Assembly (NCBI RefSeq): GCF_029203285.1
Contig: NZ_CP115669.1
Coordinates: forward strand, 682,001 to 746,000
Reading direction: 5' to 3'
DNA from: Pseudomonas sp. PSE14
GTDB taxonomy: Bacteria > Pseudomonadota > Gammaproteobacteria > Pseudomonadales > Pseudomonadaceae
DNA length: 64,000 bases
Part shown: positions 24,935 to 33,491 of the stretch, one piece after another
How the letters are laid out: each line of letters opens with the position of its first letter
Position numbering within the stretch: position 1 is the stretch's first letter
Position numbers and translations under genes: made by a program
The notes under the pieces: model-generated
The model's input: the letters and a program-made list of their open reading frames with translations, nothing else
Told to the model about the DNA's origin: nothing
The model's database searches: none

Positions 24935-26713
24935 TCAATCGTCCAGCGGCTCCAGCTCGCTGAGCTGTTCGTCAATCATCGCCTTCAACTGTTCTGCCGC
25001 CAGCGGCTTGTGCAGCAACGGCCAGCCGTGGGCGGCGGCCTGGGCGAGCAGGTGCGGGTCGGTGTCGCCGGTGACCAGCACGGCGGCGATCCAGTCGTCG
25101 TCATAGTGGGCATGCAGACGGGTGATGGCGTCGATGCCGGTCTGGTGGTCGCGCAGGCGATAGTCGCTGATGATCAGGTCCGGTTTCTCCCGCGCCGCCG
25201 GGTCGTCCAGCAGGTCGGCGACGTCGGCGACGATGACGTGGCGGTAGTCCCAGCTCTGGAACAGCAGACGCAGGCCTTCGCGGTTTTCCGCGTCGTCCTC
25301 GATCACGTAGATCAGCTTGTCCGTGCCGACCACCGTGCGTGGCGGTGGGATTTCCTCTTTGCGCGGCTGCACGGCGGTGGCGCGGGGCAGGCTGATCATG
25401 AAGACGCTGCCGTGGCCTTCGCGCGAATGCAGCGCCAGCGGGTGATCGAGCAGGCGAGCGGTGCGCTGGACGATCGCCAGGCCCAGACCGAGGCCCTTGC
25501 TGCGGTCGCGCTCGGGGTTGTTGAGCTGGTGGAATTCCCAGAACACCTTCTGTCGCTCGCGCTCGGGAATCCCCGGCCCGCTGTCCCAGACCTCCACACG
25601 CACCAGGCGGCCACGGCTACGCCAGCCGATCAGCACGCCGCCGCGGTCGGTGTAACGGATGGCGTTTTCCACAAGGTTGCGCAGGATGCGTTCGAACAAC
25701 GCAGGGTCCGACTGTACGAACGGCGCGCCCGGCCGCACGCGCAGACTCAGGCCCTTGTCGGCGGCCTGCACGCTGCATTCCTGCTGGATGCGTTCGAGCA
25801 GTTCGGCGAGGGAGAACGTCTGCAGGCTGGGCTGGACGATGCCGGCATCCAGGCGCGAGATGTTCAGCAGCGCGTCGAACAGCGAGCCCTGCGCGGCTAG
25901 GGCACGGGAGATGTGGTCGACGAGGTTCTCGCTGGCCTCGTTCAGTGGCTGTTTCTTCAGCGCGCCCAGGTACAGGCCCAGGGCGTAGGTCGGCTGGCGC
26001 AGGTCGTGGCTGGCGCTGGCGAGGAAGCGGGTCTTGGCCTGGTCGCTACGTTCGGCGGCCTCTTTTTCGATGCTCAGTTTCTGCAGCAGTTCGATGTTCT
26101 CGAAGCGCAGCAGCAGCGAGTCCACCAGGGTCGCGTGGAAGCGGTAGGCGAAGGCGATGATGGTGAAGGCGTAGAGCAACGCCGCCGCGCCAAGGGTCTT
26201 GCTCAGGGCGTCGGGCAGCAGCACCAGCAGGCTGGCGAAGGGCAGGGCGAAGGCCGGCAGGATGAACAGGTAGAACAGCGGCAGGACGATGCTGTAGGCG
26301 TTCATCACGCCGGTGCCCAGGCCCAGCAGGACGACCACCACGTACATCTGCATCGACGGCGGCAGCACGGTCATCCAGTAGGCGGCGGGCAGGCCCCAGA
26401 GCAGGCCGGACAGCCCTGTGGTGATCATCACCTGGATCAGCCAGCGGCGCCGGGGATCCGCGCCGCTGTCGCGCAACTGGTCGTAACGCCACAGCAGCCA
26501 CAGGCGGGCGCCGCCGAGCAGGGTTTGTGCGGCGAACCAGGCCAGCAGCGACTCCAGCGGCAGAGCGCCCTTGAGCACCCAGGTGGTGAGGCCGGCGACC
26601 AGGTAGGCAGCGATGATGGAGAAGGGCGAGTTGCGCCGCAGCACGTCGAACTGTTCGGCGCGCACCGCTTCGGCGTAGGGGGATTGGCTGAGATCGCGCT
26701 GCCAGAGGTTCAT
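24935..26713 (-). CDS. Hybrid sensor histidine kinase / response regulator
   Basis: A 592-residue membrane kinase. There are about six membrane segments in residues 30-195 (FSIIAAYLVAGLTTWVL to LGAAALLYAFTIIAFAY). A coiled linker is followed by HisKA with the phospho-acceptor in FLASASHDLRQPTYALGLYLGAL. The HATPase has N-box LVENAIRY, G1 WDSGPGIP and G2 KGLGLGLAIVQ. A C-terminal receiver (about 465-580) has EDD, phospho-acceptor D in LIISDYRL, and K in LLHKPL. The signal is unknown. The H-D-L-R-Q-P box places it with the PA1976-like kinases of Pseudomonas. No partner DNA-binding regulator is adjacent. Confidence 0.92.
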   Translation of the reverse strand: MNLWQRDLSQSPYAEAVRAEQFDVLRRNSPFSIIAAYLVAGLTTWVLKGALPLESLLAWFAAQTLLGGARLWLLWRYDQLRDSGADPRRRWLIQVMITTGLSGLLWGLPAAYWMTVLPPSMQMYVVVVLLGLGTGVMNAYSIVLPLFYLFILPAFALPFASLLVLLPDALSKTLGAAALLYAFTIIAFAYRFHATLVDSLLLRFENIELLQKLSIEKEAAERSDQAKTRFLASASHDLRQPTYALGLYLGALKKQPLNEASENLVDHISRALAAQGSLFDALLNISRLDAGIVQPSLQTFSLAELLERIQQECSVQAADKGLSLRVRPGAPFVQSDPALFERILRNLVENAIRYTDRGGVLIGWRSRGRLVRVEVWDSGPGIPERERQKVFWEFHQLNNPERDRSKGLGLGLAIVQRTARLLDHPLALHSREGHGSVFMISLPRATAVQPRKEEIPPPRTVVGTDKLIYVIEDDAENREGLRLLFQSWDYRHVIVADVADLLDDPAAREKPDLIISDYRLRDHQTGIDAITRLHAHYDDDWIAAVLVTGDTDPHLLAQAAAHGWPLLHKPLAAEQLKAMIDEQLSELEPLDD

Positions 26714-26781
26714 CGGGCCGTCCGTGGACTGTCAGTGGGCACTGACTGTATAGCAACGACGGTCGGGCAAGCCCAGCGCTT

Positions 26782-26901
26782 TCAGGCCCGCCAGTGGTCG
26801 CCGCGCGACGCCATTCCCCGCCGCAGGTACCAGCGCACGCCCCAATGCACGCCAAGGGCGGCGCACACCGTCAGCAGTATCGTCAGAGTTTCCGCATCCA
26901 T
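26782..26901 (-). CDS. Small predicted membrane protein (39 aa)
   Basis: A short ORF, MDAETLTILLTVCAALGVHW..., with one membrane segment (residues 5-22) and a basic tail (RWYLRRGMASRGDHWRA). It follows a CGAGGGAAAC ribosome-binding site about 8 bases from the ATG. It lies between the MocR-type regulator and the kinase gene on the same strand. I recognise no family. The well-placed ribosome-binding site and hydrophobic-then-positive layout argue for a real small protein. Confidence 0.45.
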   Translation of the reverse strand: MDAETLTILLTVCAALGVHWGVRWYLRRGMASRGDHWRA

Positions 26902-27004
26902 GACCGTTTCCCTCGTCCGGGTTCCTGCCTGACAGGGTATTCCTGCGACAAACCGCCGCACAGGTACAGATTCTTTCCGAATGTGCGGAGCAGTCCTGCA
27001 ACGA

Positions 27005-28420
27005 TCAGCCTTGCAGCGAGTGAATGATCCGTCCGAGGGTTTCCATCGCCTGCTCGCTACGGGCTGTCCACGGGTGGCCGTAGTTCAGCCGCAGGCAGTG
27101 GCCGAAGCGTCTGGTGGCCGAGAAGATCGGCCCCGGCGCGAGGCTGATGCCCTGGGCGAGGGCGAGCTGGAACAGCTTGAGCGCGTCGATCTGCTCGGGC
27201 AGCTCCAGCCACAGGAAATAGCCGCCGCTGGGGCGGGTGACGCGGGTGGCGGCGGGGAAGTGCCGGGCCACGGCGGCGAGCATTGCGTGCTGCTGGCTTT
27301 CCAGGGCGTGGCGCAGCTTGCGCAGGTGACGGTCATAGCCGCCGTGCTGGAGGTAGTCGGCGATGGCGGCCTGGGCCGGCACCGAAGCTGACAGGCTGGT
27401 CATCAGCTTGAGCCGCTCGATCTGCTCGGCGTAGCGCCCGCCGGCCACCCAGCCGACCCTGTAACCCGGCGCCAGGCTCTTGGAAAACGAGCTGCAATGC
27501 ATGAACAGGCCTTCGCTGTCGAAGGCCTTCACCGGCTTGGGCGCCTGGGCGGCGAAGTACAGTTCGGCGTAGACGTCGTCCTCGATCAGCGGCACCTGGT
27601 GCTTTGTCAGCAGGGCGGCGAGGGCGCGTTTCTTGTCCTCGGCCATGCTGGCGCCCAGCGGATTCTGGAAGTTGCTCATGAACCAGCAGGCCTTGATCGG
27701 CAGGCGCTCCAGGCTGTCGGCGAGCACGTCGAGGTCGATGCCCTCGCGCGGGTGCACGGGAATTTCCACCGCCTTCAGTTTCAACCGCTCCAGCACCTGC
27801 AGGCTGGCGTAGAAGGCCGGCGCCTCGATGGCCACCAGGTCGCCCGGCTGGGTCACCACTTGCAGGCACAGGTTCAGCGCTTCCAGTGCGCCGTTGGTGA
27901 CCACCAGCTCCTCCACCGGCAGCGGCATGCCGCCGACCATGTAGCGCAGGGCGATCTGCCGGCGCAGCGCGTGGCTGCCCGGCGCGAGGTCGGCGACCAC
28001 CGAGCGCGGGTCCATGTCGCGCACGGCGTGGGCCATGGAGCGCGCCAGGCGCGGCAGGGGGAAGAGTTCCGGTGCGGGGAAGGCCGAGCCGAAAGGCACG
28101 GTGTCCGGGTCCTTGATGGAACTGAGTACCGAGAACACCAGTTCGCTGACGTCCACTTCGGTGGTCTGCGCGTCGTGGCGGGCGATTTCCGGCTCGGCCA
28201 GGGCGCGCTGCACGTGCTCGCGAACGAAGTAGCCCGAGCGCGCGCGGGCGACGATCAGGCCGCGATCCTCCAGCAGGTAGTAGGCCTGGAACACGGTGGA
28301 AGCGCTGACCCCGTAGGTGCGGCTGGCGTGCCGCACCGAGGGGACTTTCTGGCCGGGGGCGAGCACACCGCTGCGGATCAGGCCGGCGATCTCGTCGGCG
28401 AATTTCTCGTAGCGCTTCAT
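27005..28420 (-). CDS. MocR-type GntR regulator with aminotransferase domain
   Basis: About 471 residues. The N-terminal GntR winged helix (residues 1-75) has EKFADEIAGLIRSGVLAPGQKVPSVRHASRTYGVSASTVFQAYYLLEDRGLI. The rest is a fold-type I aminotransferase domain: NGALEALNLCLQVVTQPGD, SNFQNPLGASM, LIEDDVYAELY and the PLP lysine in HCSSFSKSLAPGYRVGWVAGG. Such proteins are PLP-sensing regulators. The ATG of MKRYEKFADEI with AGGA 5 bases upstream is chosen; an in-frame ATG at 28504, just after the ccoG stop, would add 28 unremarkable residues. The target is unknown. Confidence 0.9.
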   Translation of the reverse strand: MKRYEKFADEIAGLIRSGVLAPGQKVPSVRHASRTYGVSASTVFQAYYLLEDRGLIVARARSGYFVREHVQRALAEPEIARHDAQTTEVDVSELVFSVLSSIKDPDTVPFGSAFPAPELFPLPRLARSMAHAVRDMDPRSVVADLAPGSHALRRQIALRYMVGGMPLPVEELVVTNGALEALNLCLQVVTQPGDLVAIEAPAFYASLQVLERLKLKAVEIPVHPREGIDLDVLADSLERLPIKACWFMSNFQNPLGASMAEDKKRALAALLTKHQVPLIEDDVYAELYFAAQAPKPVKAFDSEGLFMHCSSFSKSLAPGYRVGWVAGGRYAEQIERLKLMTSLSASVPAQAAIADYLQHGGYDRHLRKLRHALESQQHAMLAAVARHFPAATRVTRPSGGYFLWLELPEQIDALKLFQLALAQGISLAPGPIFSATRRFGHCLRLNYGHPWTARSEQAMETLGRIIHSLQG

Positions 28421-28506
28421 CTTGTCCTGCACGGCGGCCTGAGGGGCGGAAGAATCCGCCCACTCTAGGCGCTGTGCCGAGGTCACGCCAAGCTCCCGCG
28501 CCATCT

Positions 28507-29916
28507 TCAGCGCCTCGGTGAGACGAAGGTGCTGGCGGCGTCGATCACCTCATTGCCGTCGCTGACCCTGAAGTGCAGCGGCACCGAGCCGCCGGCGCTG
28601 CTCTGCGCCAGGCTTGCCACCGAGATGGCGAAGTCACGGATCTCGCCCGGCTGCAGCGTCAGCTCCGGCACGCCCTGCAGGCGGTAGCCGGCGCCGTCGG
28701 CGAGGCTCAGCTGGTAGTGCTGCGGCTGCTGGGTCTTGTTGATCAGCTTGAGGTTGTAGATGTTCTCGATCTCGCCGGCGGCGTTCTCGCGGAACAGGCC
28801 ACGGTCGCGGGCGACGTCGAGGTTGATCAGCGGCCGCGCTTCCAGCGCCCAGACGAACGCACCGATCATCACCAGCAGCACCGCCGCGTAGCCGATCAGG
28901 CGCGGGCGCAGCAGGTGGGTCTTGCCGCCTTCCAGCGCGCGCTCGGAGGTGTAGCGCACCAGGCCGTGGTCGTAGCCCATCTTGTCCATCACCGAGTCGC
29001 AGGCGTCGATGCACGCGGCGCAGCCGATGCAGGCGATCTGCAGGCCGTCGCGGATGTCGATGCCAGTGGGGCAGACCTGCACGCACTGCTGGCAGTCGAT
29101 GCAGTCGCCCAGGCCGAGGGCCTTGGGATCGGCGTCCTTTTTGCGTGCGCCGCGGGATTCACCGCGTGCCGCGTCGTAGGAAATGATCAGGGTGTCCTTG
29201 TCGAACATCACGCTCTGGAAGCGCGAGTACGGACACATGTGGATGCACACCTGCTCGCGCAGCCAGCCGGCGTTGGCGTAGGTGGCGGCAGCGAAGAAGG
29301 CGACCCAGAAGGTGCTTTCCAGGTCGAGCCTGAGGGTGAACAGGTCTGCCACCAGCGGCCGCACCGGCGTGAAGTAGCCGATGAAGGTGATCGCCGTGAC
29401 CAGGCTGATCAGCAACCAGAGGCCGTGCTTGGCGCCCTTGCGCAGGACCTTCTCGGCGCTGACCGGGCCCTTGTCGAGCTTCATGCGCTGGTTGCGGTCG
29501 CCTTCGGTGACCTGCTCGGCCCACATGAAGATCCAGGTCCACACGCTCTGCGGGCAGGTGTAGCCGCACCAGACGCGGCCGGCGAACACCGTGATGAAGA
29601 ACAGGCCGAAGGCGGCGATGATCAGGATCGCCGAGAGCAGGATGAAATCCTGCGGCCAGAAGGTCGCGCCGAAGATGTAGAACTTGCGCTCGGGCAGGTC
29701 CCAGAGCACCGCCTGGCGGCCGTTCCATTGTAGCCACAGGGTGCCGAAGAACAGCAGGAACAGCAGCGCGCCGCCCAGCCGGCGCAGGTCGCGGAAGCGT
29801 CCGGCGAAGCGCTTGGTGTAGACCGTCGGGGTGACGGCCGACAGTGGTTTCGGCGGCGGGGTGAAACGTTGTGGTGCGTCGATCTCGATGACCTTCGCGG
29901 GGATTCTTTCGCTCAT
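28507..29916 (-). CDS. ccoG: Cytochrome c oxidase accessory protein CcoG (FixG)
   Basis: A 469-residue membrane ferredoxin needed for copper handling in cbb3 oxidase assembly. It has membrane segments near residues 45-65, 90-112, 165-185 and 345-365. Conserved cysteines in GRVWCGYTCPQSVWTW and QVCIHMCPYSRFQ are present, as are two 4Fe-4S motifs, CIDCQQCVQVCP and CIGCAACIDACD. A C-terminal Ig-like FixG domain covers about 375-469. No ccoNOPQ genes are in the window, so here ccoG is detached from its oxidase operon or a second copy exists. Confidence 0.95.
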   Translation of the reverse strand: MSERIPAKVIEIDAPQRFTPPPKPLSAVTPTVYTKRFAGRFRDLRRLGGALLFLLFFGTLWLQWNGRQAVLWDLPERKFYIFGATFWPQDFILLSAILIIAAFGLFFITVFAGRVWCGYTCPQSVWTWIFMWAEQVTEGDRNQRMKLDKGPVSAEKVLRKGAKHGLWLLISLVTAITFIGYFTPVRPLVADLFTLRLDLESTFWVAFFAAATYANAGWLREQVCIHMCPYSRFQSVMFDKDTLIISYDAARGESRGARKKDADPKALGLGDCIDCQQCVQVCPTGIDIRDGLQIACIGCAACIDACDSVMDKMGYDHGLVRYTSERALEGGKTHLLRPRLIGYAAVLLVMIGAFVWALEARPLINLDVARDRGLFRENAAGEIENIYNLKLINKTQQPQHYQLSLADGAGYRLQGVPELTLQPGEIRDFAISVASLAQSSAGGSVPLHFRVSDGNEVIDAASTFVSPRR

Positions 29917-30261
29917 TGTCGTGGCCCATCAGGCAGAAGAGGCGCCGCGACTGTACGAACCGTTCTGCACCCGAAACAGATTCAGGTTCGCCGGAAAAAA
30001 CCATATCAGATGGCGAAATCCGCCCTGTGCCGCGTCGCTGCGGGGTTGGCGCCATACGTGATAAAGCGCCTGATCGGGCCTGTTGCGGCAACTGGTCGCA
30101 GGCCCGTCGGGGCAAGCATCGCTCGCATCTGATCCGGTTTTTCCCGTTCGATCTGCCGCTGTTTTGCACAACAGGCGCCGGCCATAGTTCGGTCAACCGA
30201 AAAGTGGCGCGTCCGACGACAGAAGCAGGCCGCCACGCAACGATCCGAAGGTGGCCTGGCG
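29917..30261. other. Intergenic promoter region between divergent ccoG and cysI
   Basis: No credible gene is seen in these 345 bases. It is less GC-rich than its flanks, consistent with promoters for both genes. An inverted pair GGGCCTG (near 30076) ... CAGGCCC (near 30099) forms a hairpin. I find no convincing TTGAT-N4-ATCAA Anr box for ccoG and no clear -35/-10 pair. Confidence 0.5.
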
Positions 30262-31926
30262 ATGTACCGATACGACGATTACGACCGCGCCCTGGTGCGC
30301 GAACGGGTGGCGCAGTTCCGCGATCAGGTGCAGCGGCGCCTGAGCGATGAGCTGAGCGAAGAGGAATTCCTGCCACTGCGCTTGCAGAACGGCCTGTACC
30401 TGCAGAAACATGCCTACATGCTGCGGGTGGCGATTCCCTACGGCACTCTGTCCAGCGAGCAGATGCGTACCCTGGCCTGGATCGCCCGCGAGCACGACCG
30501 TGGCTATGGCCACTTCACCACGCGGCAGAACATCCAGTTCAACTGGGTGGAACTGGCGCGTGTGCCGGACATCCTCGAACGCCTCGCCGATGTCGAGATG
30601 CATGCCATCCAGACCTCCGGCAACTGTGTGCGCAACATCACCACCGAGGCTTTTGCCGGGGTTGCCGCCGACGAGTTCCTCGATCCGCGCCCGCTGGCGG
30701 AAATCCTTCGCCAGTGGTCCACGGTGAACCCCGAATTCCTGTTCCTGCCGCGCAAGTTCAAGATCGCGATCTGCGCCGCCGAGGAGGACCGCGCGGCGGT
30801 AATGATGCATGACATCGGCCTCTACCTGCGCCGCGCAGAGGACGGCGAGCTGCGTCTGAAGGTGCTGGTCGGCGGCGGGCTGGGGCGCACGCCGATGCTC
30901 GGCCAGGTGATCCGCGACGACCTGCCCTGGCAGCACCTGCTGTCCTACGTCGAAGCCATCCTGCGCGTGTACAACCGCCACGGCCGGCGCGACAACAAGT
31001 ACAAGGCGCGGATCAAGATCCTGGTGAAGGCGCTGGGCATCGAGGCGTTCTCCCGTGAAGTGGAGGAGGAGTGGCAGCACCTGCGCGACGGCGAGGCGCA
31101 ACTCACCCTCGACGAATACGAGCGCGTGGCGGCCGCATTCGATCCGCCGGTCTACGCTCCTGCCGACGAACTTGCCTACGGCACGGCGCTGGCCGCCGAC
31201 GCCGCATTCGCCCGCTGGGTTTCGCGCAATGTGCGCCCGCATCGCGTGCCGGGTTATGCCAGCGTGGTGCTGTCCACCAAACCGGGCGCCGAGGCGCCGC
31301 CGGGGGATGTCACCGCCTCGCAGATGGAGCGCGTGGCCGACTGGGCCGAGCACTTCGGCTTCGGCGAAATCCGCGTCGCCCACGAACAGAACCTGGTGCT
31401 GCCGGACGTGCGCAAGGCAGATCTGTACGCACTCTGGCGGGAGGCCTGCGACGCCGGGTTGGGCACGCCGAACCAGGGCCTGCTCACCGACATCATCGCC
31501 TGCCCCGGCGGCGACTTCTGCGCACTGGCCAACGCCAAGTCGATCCCCATCGCCCAGGGCATCCAGCAGCGCTTCGAGGACCTCGACTACTTGCACGACC
31601 TGGGCGACCTCAGCCTGAACATCTCCGGCTGCATGAACGCCTGCGGACACCACCATATCGGCAACATCGGCATCCTCGGCGTCGATAAGAACGGCAGCGA
31701 GTGGTACCAGATCACCCTCGGTGGCGCGCAGGGCGTGAACAGCGCACTGGGCAAGGTGATCGGTCCGTCCTTCAGCGCCGCCGAGGTGCCGGACGTGATC
31801 GAGGCGCTGATCCAGACTTACGTGGCGCAGCGCGGTGCTGGTGAGCGCTTCGTCGAGACGGTGGAGCGCATCGGCCTGGAGCCGTTCAAGGCGCGGGTCT
31901 ACCGCCAGACGGAGGTGCCGGCATGA
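30262..31926 (+). CDS. cysI: Sulfite reductase hemoprotein (CysI-type nitrite/sulfite reductase)
   Basis: A 554-residue siroheme and 4Fe-4S reductase. The two half-domains begin at FLPLRLQNGLYLQKHAYMLRVAIPYGTLSSEQM and PGYASVVLSTKPGAEAPPGDVTASQM. The siroheme-binding loop is YGHFTTRQNIQFNWV. The cluster cysteines are in ACPGGDFCALA and NISGCMNACGHHHIGNIG. It is shorter than the E. coli CysI and lacks a cysJ flavoprotein partner nearby, so electrons probably come from ferredoxin or the DUF934 neighbour's system. P. aeruginosa has the same pair. The ATG overlap with the next gene implies co-translation. Confidence 0.93.
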   Translation: MYRYDDYDRALVRERVAQFRDQVQRRLSDELSEEEFLPLRLQNGLYLQKHAYMLRVAIPYGTLSSEQMRTLAWIAREHDRGYGHFTTRQNIQFNWVELARVPDILERLADVEMHAIQTSGNCVRNITTEAFAGVAADEFLDPRPLAEILRQWSTVNPEFLFLPRKFKIAICAAEEDRAAVMMHDIGLYLRRAEDGELRLKVLVGGGLGRTPMLGQVIRDDLPWQHLLSYVEAILRVYNRHGRRDNKYKARIKILVKALGIEAFSREVEEEWQHLRDGEAQLTLDEYERVAAAFDPPVYAPADELAYGTALAADAAFARWVSRNVRPHRVPGYASVVLSTKPGAEAPPGDVTASQMERVADWAEHFGFGEIRVAHEQNLVLPDVRKADLYALWREACDAGLGTPNQGLLTDIIACPGGDFCALANAKSIPIAQGIQQRFEDLDYLHDLGDLSLNISGCMNACGHHHIGNIGILGVDKNGSEWYQITLGGAQGVNSALGKVIGPSFSAAEVPDVIEALIQTYVAQRGAGERFVETVERIGLEPFKARVYRQTEVPA

Positions 31927-32486
31927 AGAACCTGATTCGCTTGCAGGATGGCGTGGCGCAAATCGATGCCGAGGATGCCTGGACTCTGCTGCGCGAGGTT
32001 CCCGAGGCATTGCCCGAGGGCCAACTGATCCTGCCACTGGAGCAGTGGCTGGCTGGAACACCCTGTAGGAGCGAGCTTGCTCGCGAACAGAAAATCCCGG
32101 GTGCACCGGAGCTGGGCGGTTCGCGAGCAAGCTCGCTCCTACAAACGCAGGGGGTCTGGCTGGCGCCGGAAGATGATCCGCAAAGACTGATCGGCCGGCT
32201 GGACGAACTTGCGCTGATCGCCATCGACTTCCCCAGCTTCCGCGATGGCCGTGGCTACAGCCTGGCCTATCTGCTGCGCAGCCGGCTGGGCTGGCGCGGC
32301 GAACTACGCGCCGTGGGCGACGTACTGCGCGACCAGTTGGCGCACATGCGCCAGTGCGGTTTCGACGCCTTTGCCGTGCGTGAGGACAAGTCCGTGGAGG
32401 ACGCCCTGAAGGGTCTTGCCGGCCTCAGCGTCCTCTATGGGCGCTCGGTCATCGAGCCGCGCCCGCTGTTCCGGCGCCGCTCCTGA
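31923..32486 (+). CDS. DUF934 protein carrying an in-frame REP insertion
   Basis: A 187-residue partner of CysI-type reductases, overlapping cysI as ATGA. The DUF934 core is intact: VWLAPEDDPQRLIGRLDELALIAIDFPSFRDGRGYSLAYLLRSRLGWRGELRAVGDVLRDQLAHMRQCGFDAFAV, and the end (ALKGLAGLSVLYG) is typical. Between residues about 48 and 73, however, it contains CRSELAREQKI...RASSLLQ, which is a 78-base REP doublet read in frame (26 codons, no stop). DUF934 proteins are normally about 160 residues, matching the length without the insert. Whether the protein still works is unknown. Confidence 0.9.
   Translation: MKNLIRLQDGVAQIDAEDAWTLLREVPEALPEGQLILPLEQWLAGTPCRSELAREQKIPGAPELGGSRASSLLQTQGVWLAPEDDPQRLIGRLDELALIAIDFPSFRDGRGYSLAYLLRSRLGWRGELRAVGDVLRDQLAHMRQCGFDAFAVREDKSVEDALKGLAGLSVLYGRSVIEPRPLFRRRS
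32065..32142. repeat. REP doublet 5, inside the DUF934 coding sequence
   Basis: GTAGGAGCGAGCTTGCTCGC faces GCGAGCAAGCTCGCTCCTAC with exactly 78 bases in all. This is the only copy in the window that lies within a gene. Its length is a multiple of three and the reading frame it lands in has no stop codon. Confidence 0.93.
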
Positions 32487-32606
32487 CGAGGCGCAGCGGG
32501 TCGGCCACGCTTGACGCTATGCCGGGGCACAGGAAAAATGCGGGCATCACCCTCCGGCGCCCGTGCGTGCCGGCGGTAACCCACGGATTCGAGTGACCCC
32601 CAGAAT

Positions 32607-33491
32607 ATGCGCATGCGCCTGATGCTGTTGGGTGGCGGTAATGCCCTTGGACAGGCGCTGATCCGCCTTGGCGCCGAGGAGGACATCGGCTTCCTCGCCC
32701 CCCGGCCGCCCGAAGGGGGCTGGGACGCTTCCAGCCTCACCGTCCTGCTGGATGAGACCCGCCCCGACGCGGTGATCAACCTTGCCTACTACTTCGACTG
32801 GTTCCAGGCCGAGAGCGTCAGCGATGCCCGCCTGGCCAGCCAGGAGCGCGCGGTGGAGCGCCTGGCCGAACTCTGCCAGCATCACGAAATCCTGCTGATC
32901 CAGCCCTCCAGCTACCGCGTATTCGATGGCGCCCGCGCCACCGCCTACAGCGAGAAGGACGAGCCGCTGCCGCTGGGCCCTCGCGGCCAGGCGCTGTGGC
33001 GCATGGAGCAGTGGGTCCGGGCGACCTGCCCGCGCCACGTACTGCTGCGCTTCGGTTGGCTGATCGACGATAGCCGCGAAGGTTCGCTCGGTCGCTTCCT
33101 AGAGCGCGCCGAAAAGGAACAGGTGCTGTTCCTCGCCGACGACCGCCGTGGCAACCCGACGCCGGTGGACGACGCCGCCCGGGTGATCCTCTCGGTGCTC
33201 AAGCAACTCGACTGCCAGGCGCCGCTCTGGGGCACCTACCACTACGGCGGCCTGGAGGCCACCACCACCCTGTCCCTGGGTCAGGTGGTGCTGGGCGAGG
33301 CTCGCGCCTTCCATGCCCTGGCCGTACAGGAACCGAGCCCGCAGGCCCACGCCGCGCGTCCGGACGCCAGCGACGAGCCGCAGCACGCGGTGCTCGCCTG
33401 CAAGAAGATTCTTCATACCTTCGGCATCAAGCCGCGCGCCTGGCGCGCCGGCCTGCCGGCCCTGCTGGATCGTTACTATCGCCATGTCTGA
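32607..33491 (+). CDS. RmlD-like NAD(P)-dependent sugar-nucleotide reductase
   Basis: A 294-residue Rossmann protein of the dTDP-4-dehydrorhamnose reductase type. The nucleotide-binding strand is RLMLLGGGNALGQALIRLG. PDAVINLAYYFDWFQAESVSDARLASQERAVERLAELC and the catalytic-region PSSYRVFDG follow, though the usual Y-x-x-x-K of RmlD is not evident. RRGNPTPVDDAARVILSVLKQL and GTYHYGG are typical of the family. It overlaps the following epimerase by 8 bases. The same pair precedes oprG in P. aeruginosa. The substrate is unknown. Confidence 0.82.
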   Translation: MRMRLMLLGGGNALGQALIRLGAEEDIGFLAPRPPEGGWDASSLTVLLDETRPDAVINLAYYFDWFQAESVSDARLASQERAVERLAELCQHHEILLIQPSSYRVFDGARATAYSEKDEPLPLGPRGQALWRMEQWVRATCPRHVLLRFGWLIDDSREGSLGRFLERAEKEQVLFLADDRRGNPTPVDDAARVILSVLKQLDCQAPLWGTYHYGGLEATTTLSLGQVVLGEARAFHALAVQEPSPQAHAARPDASDEPQHAVLACKKILHTFGIKPRAWRAGLPALLDRYYRHV

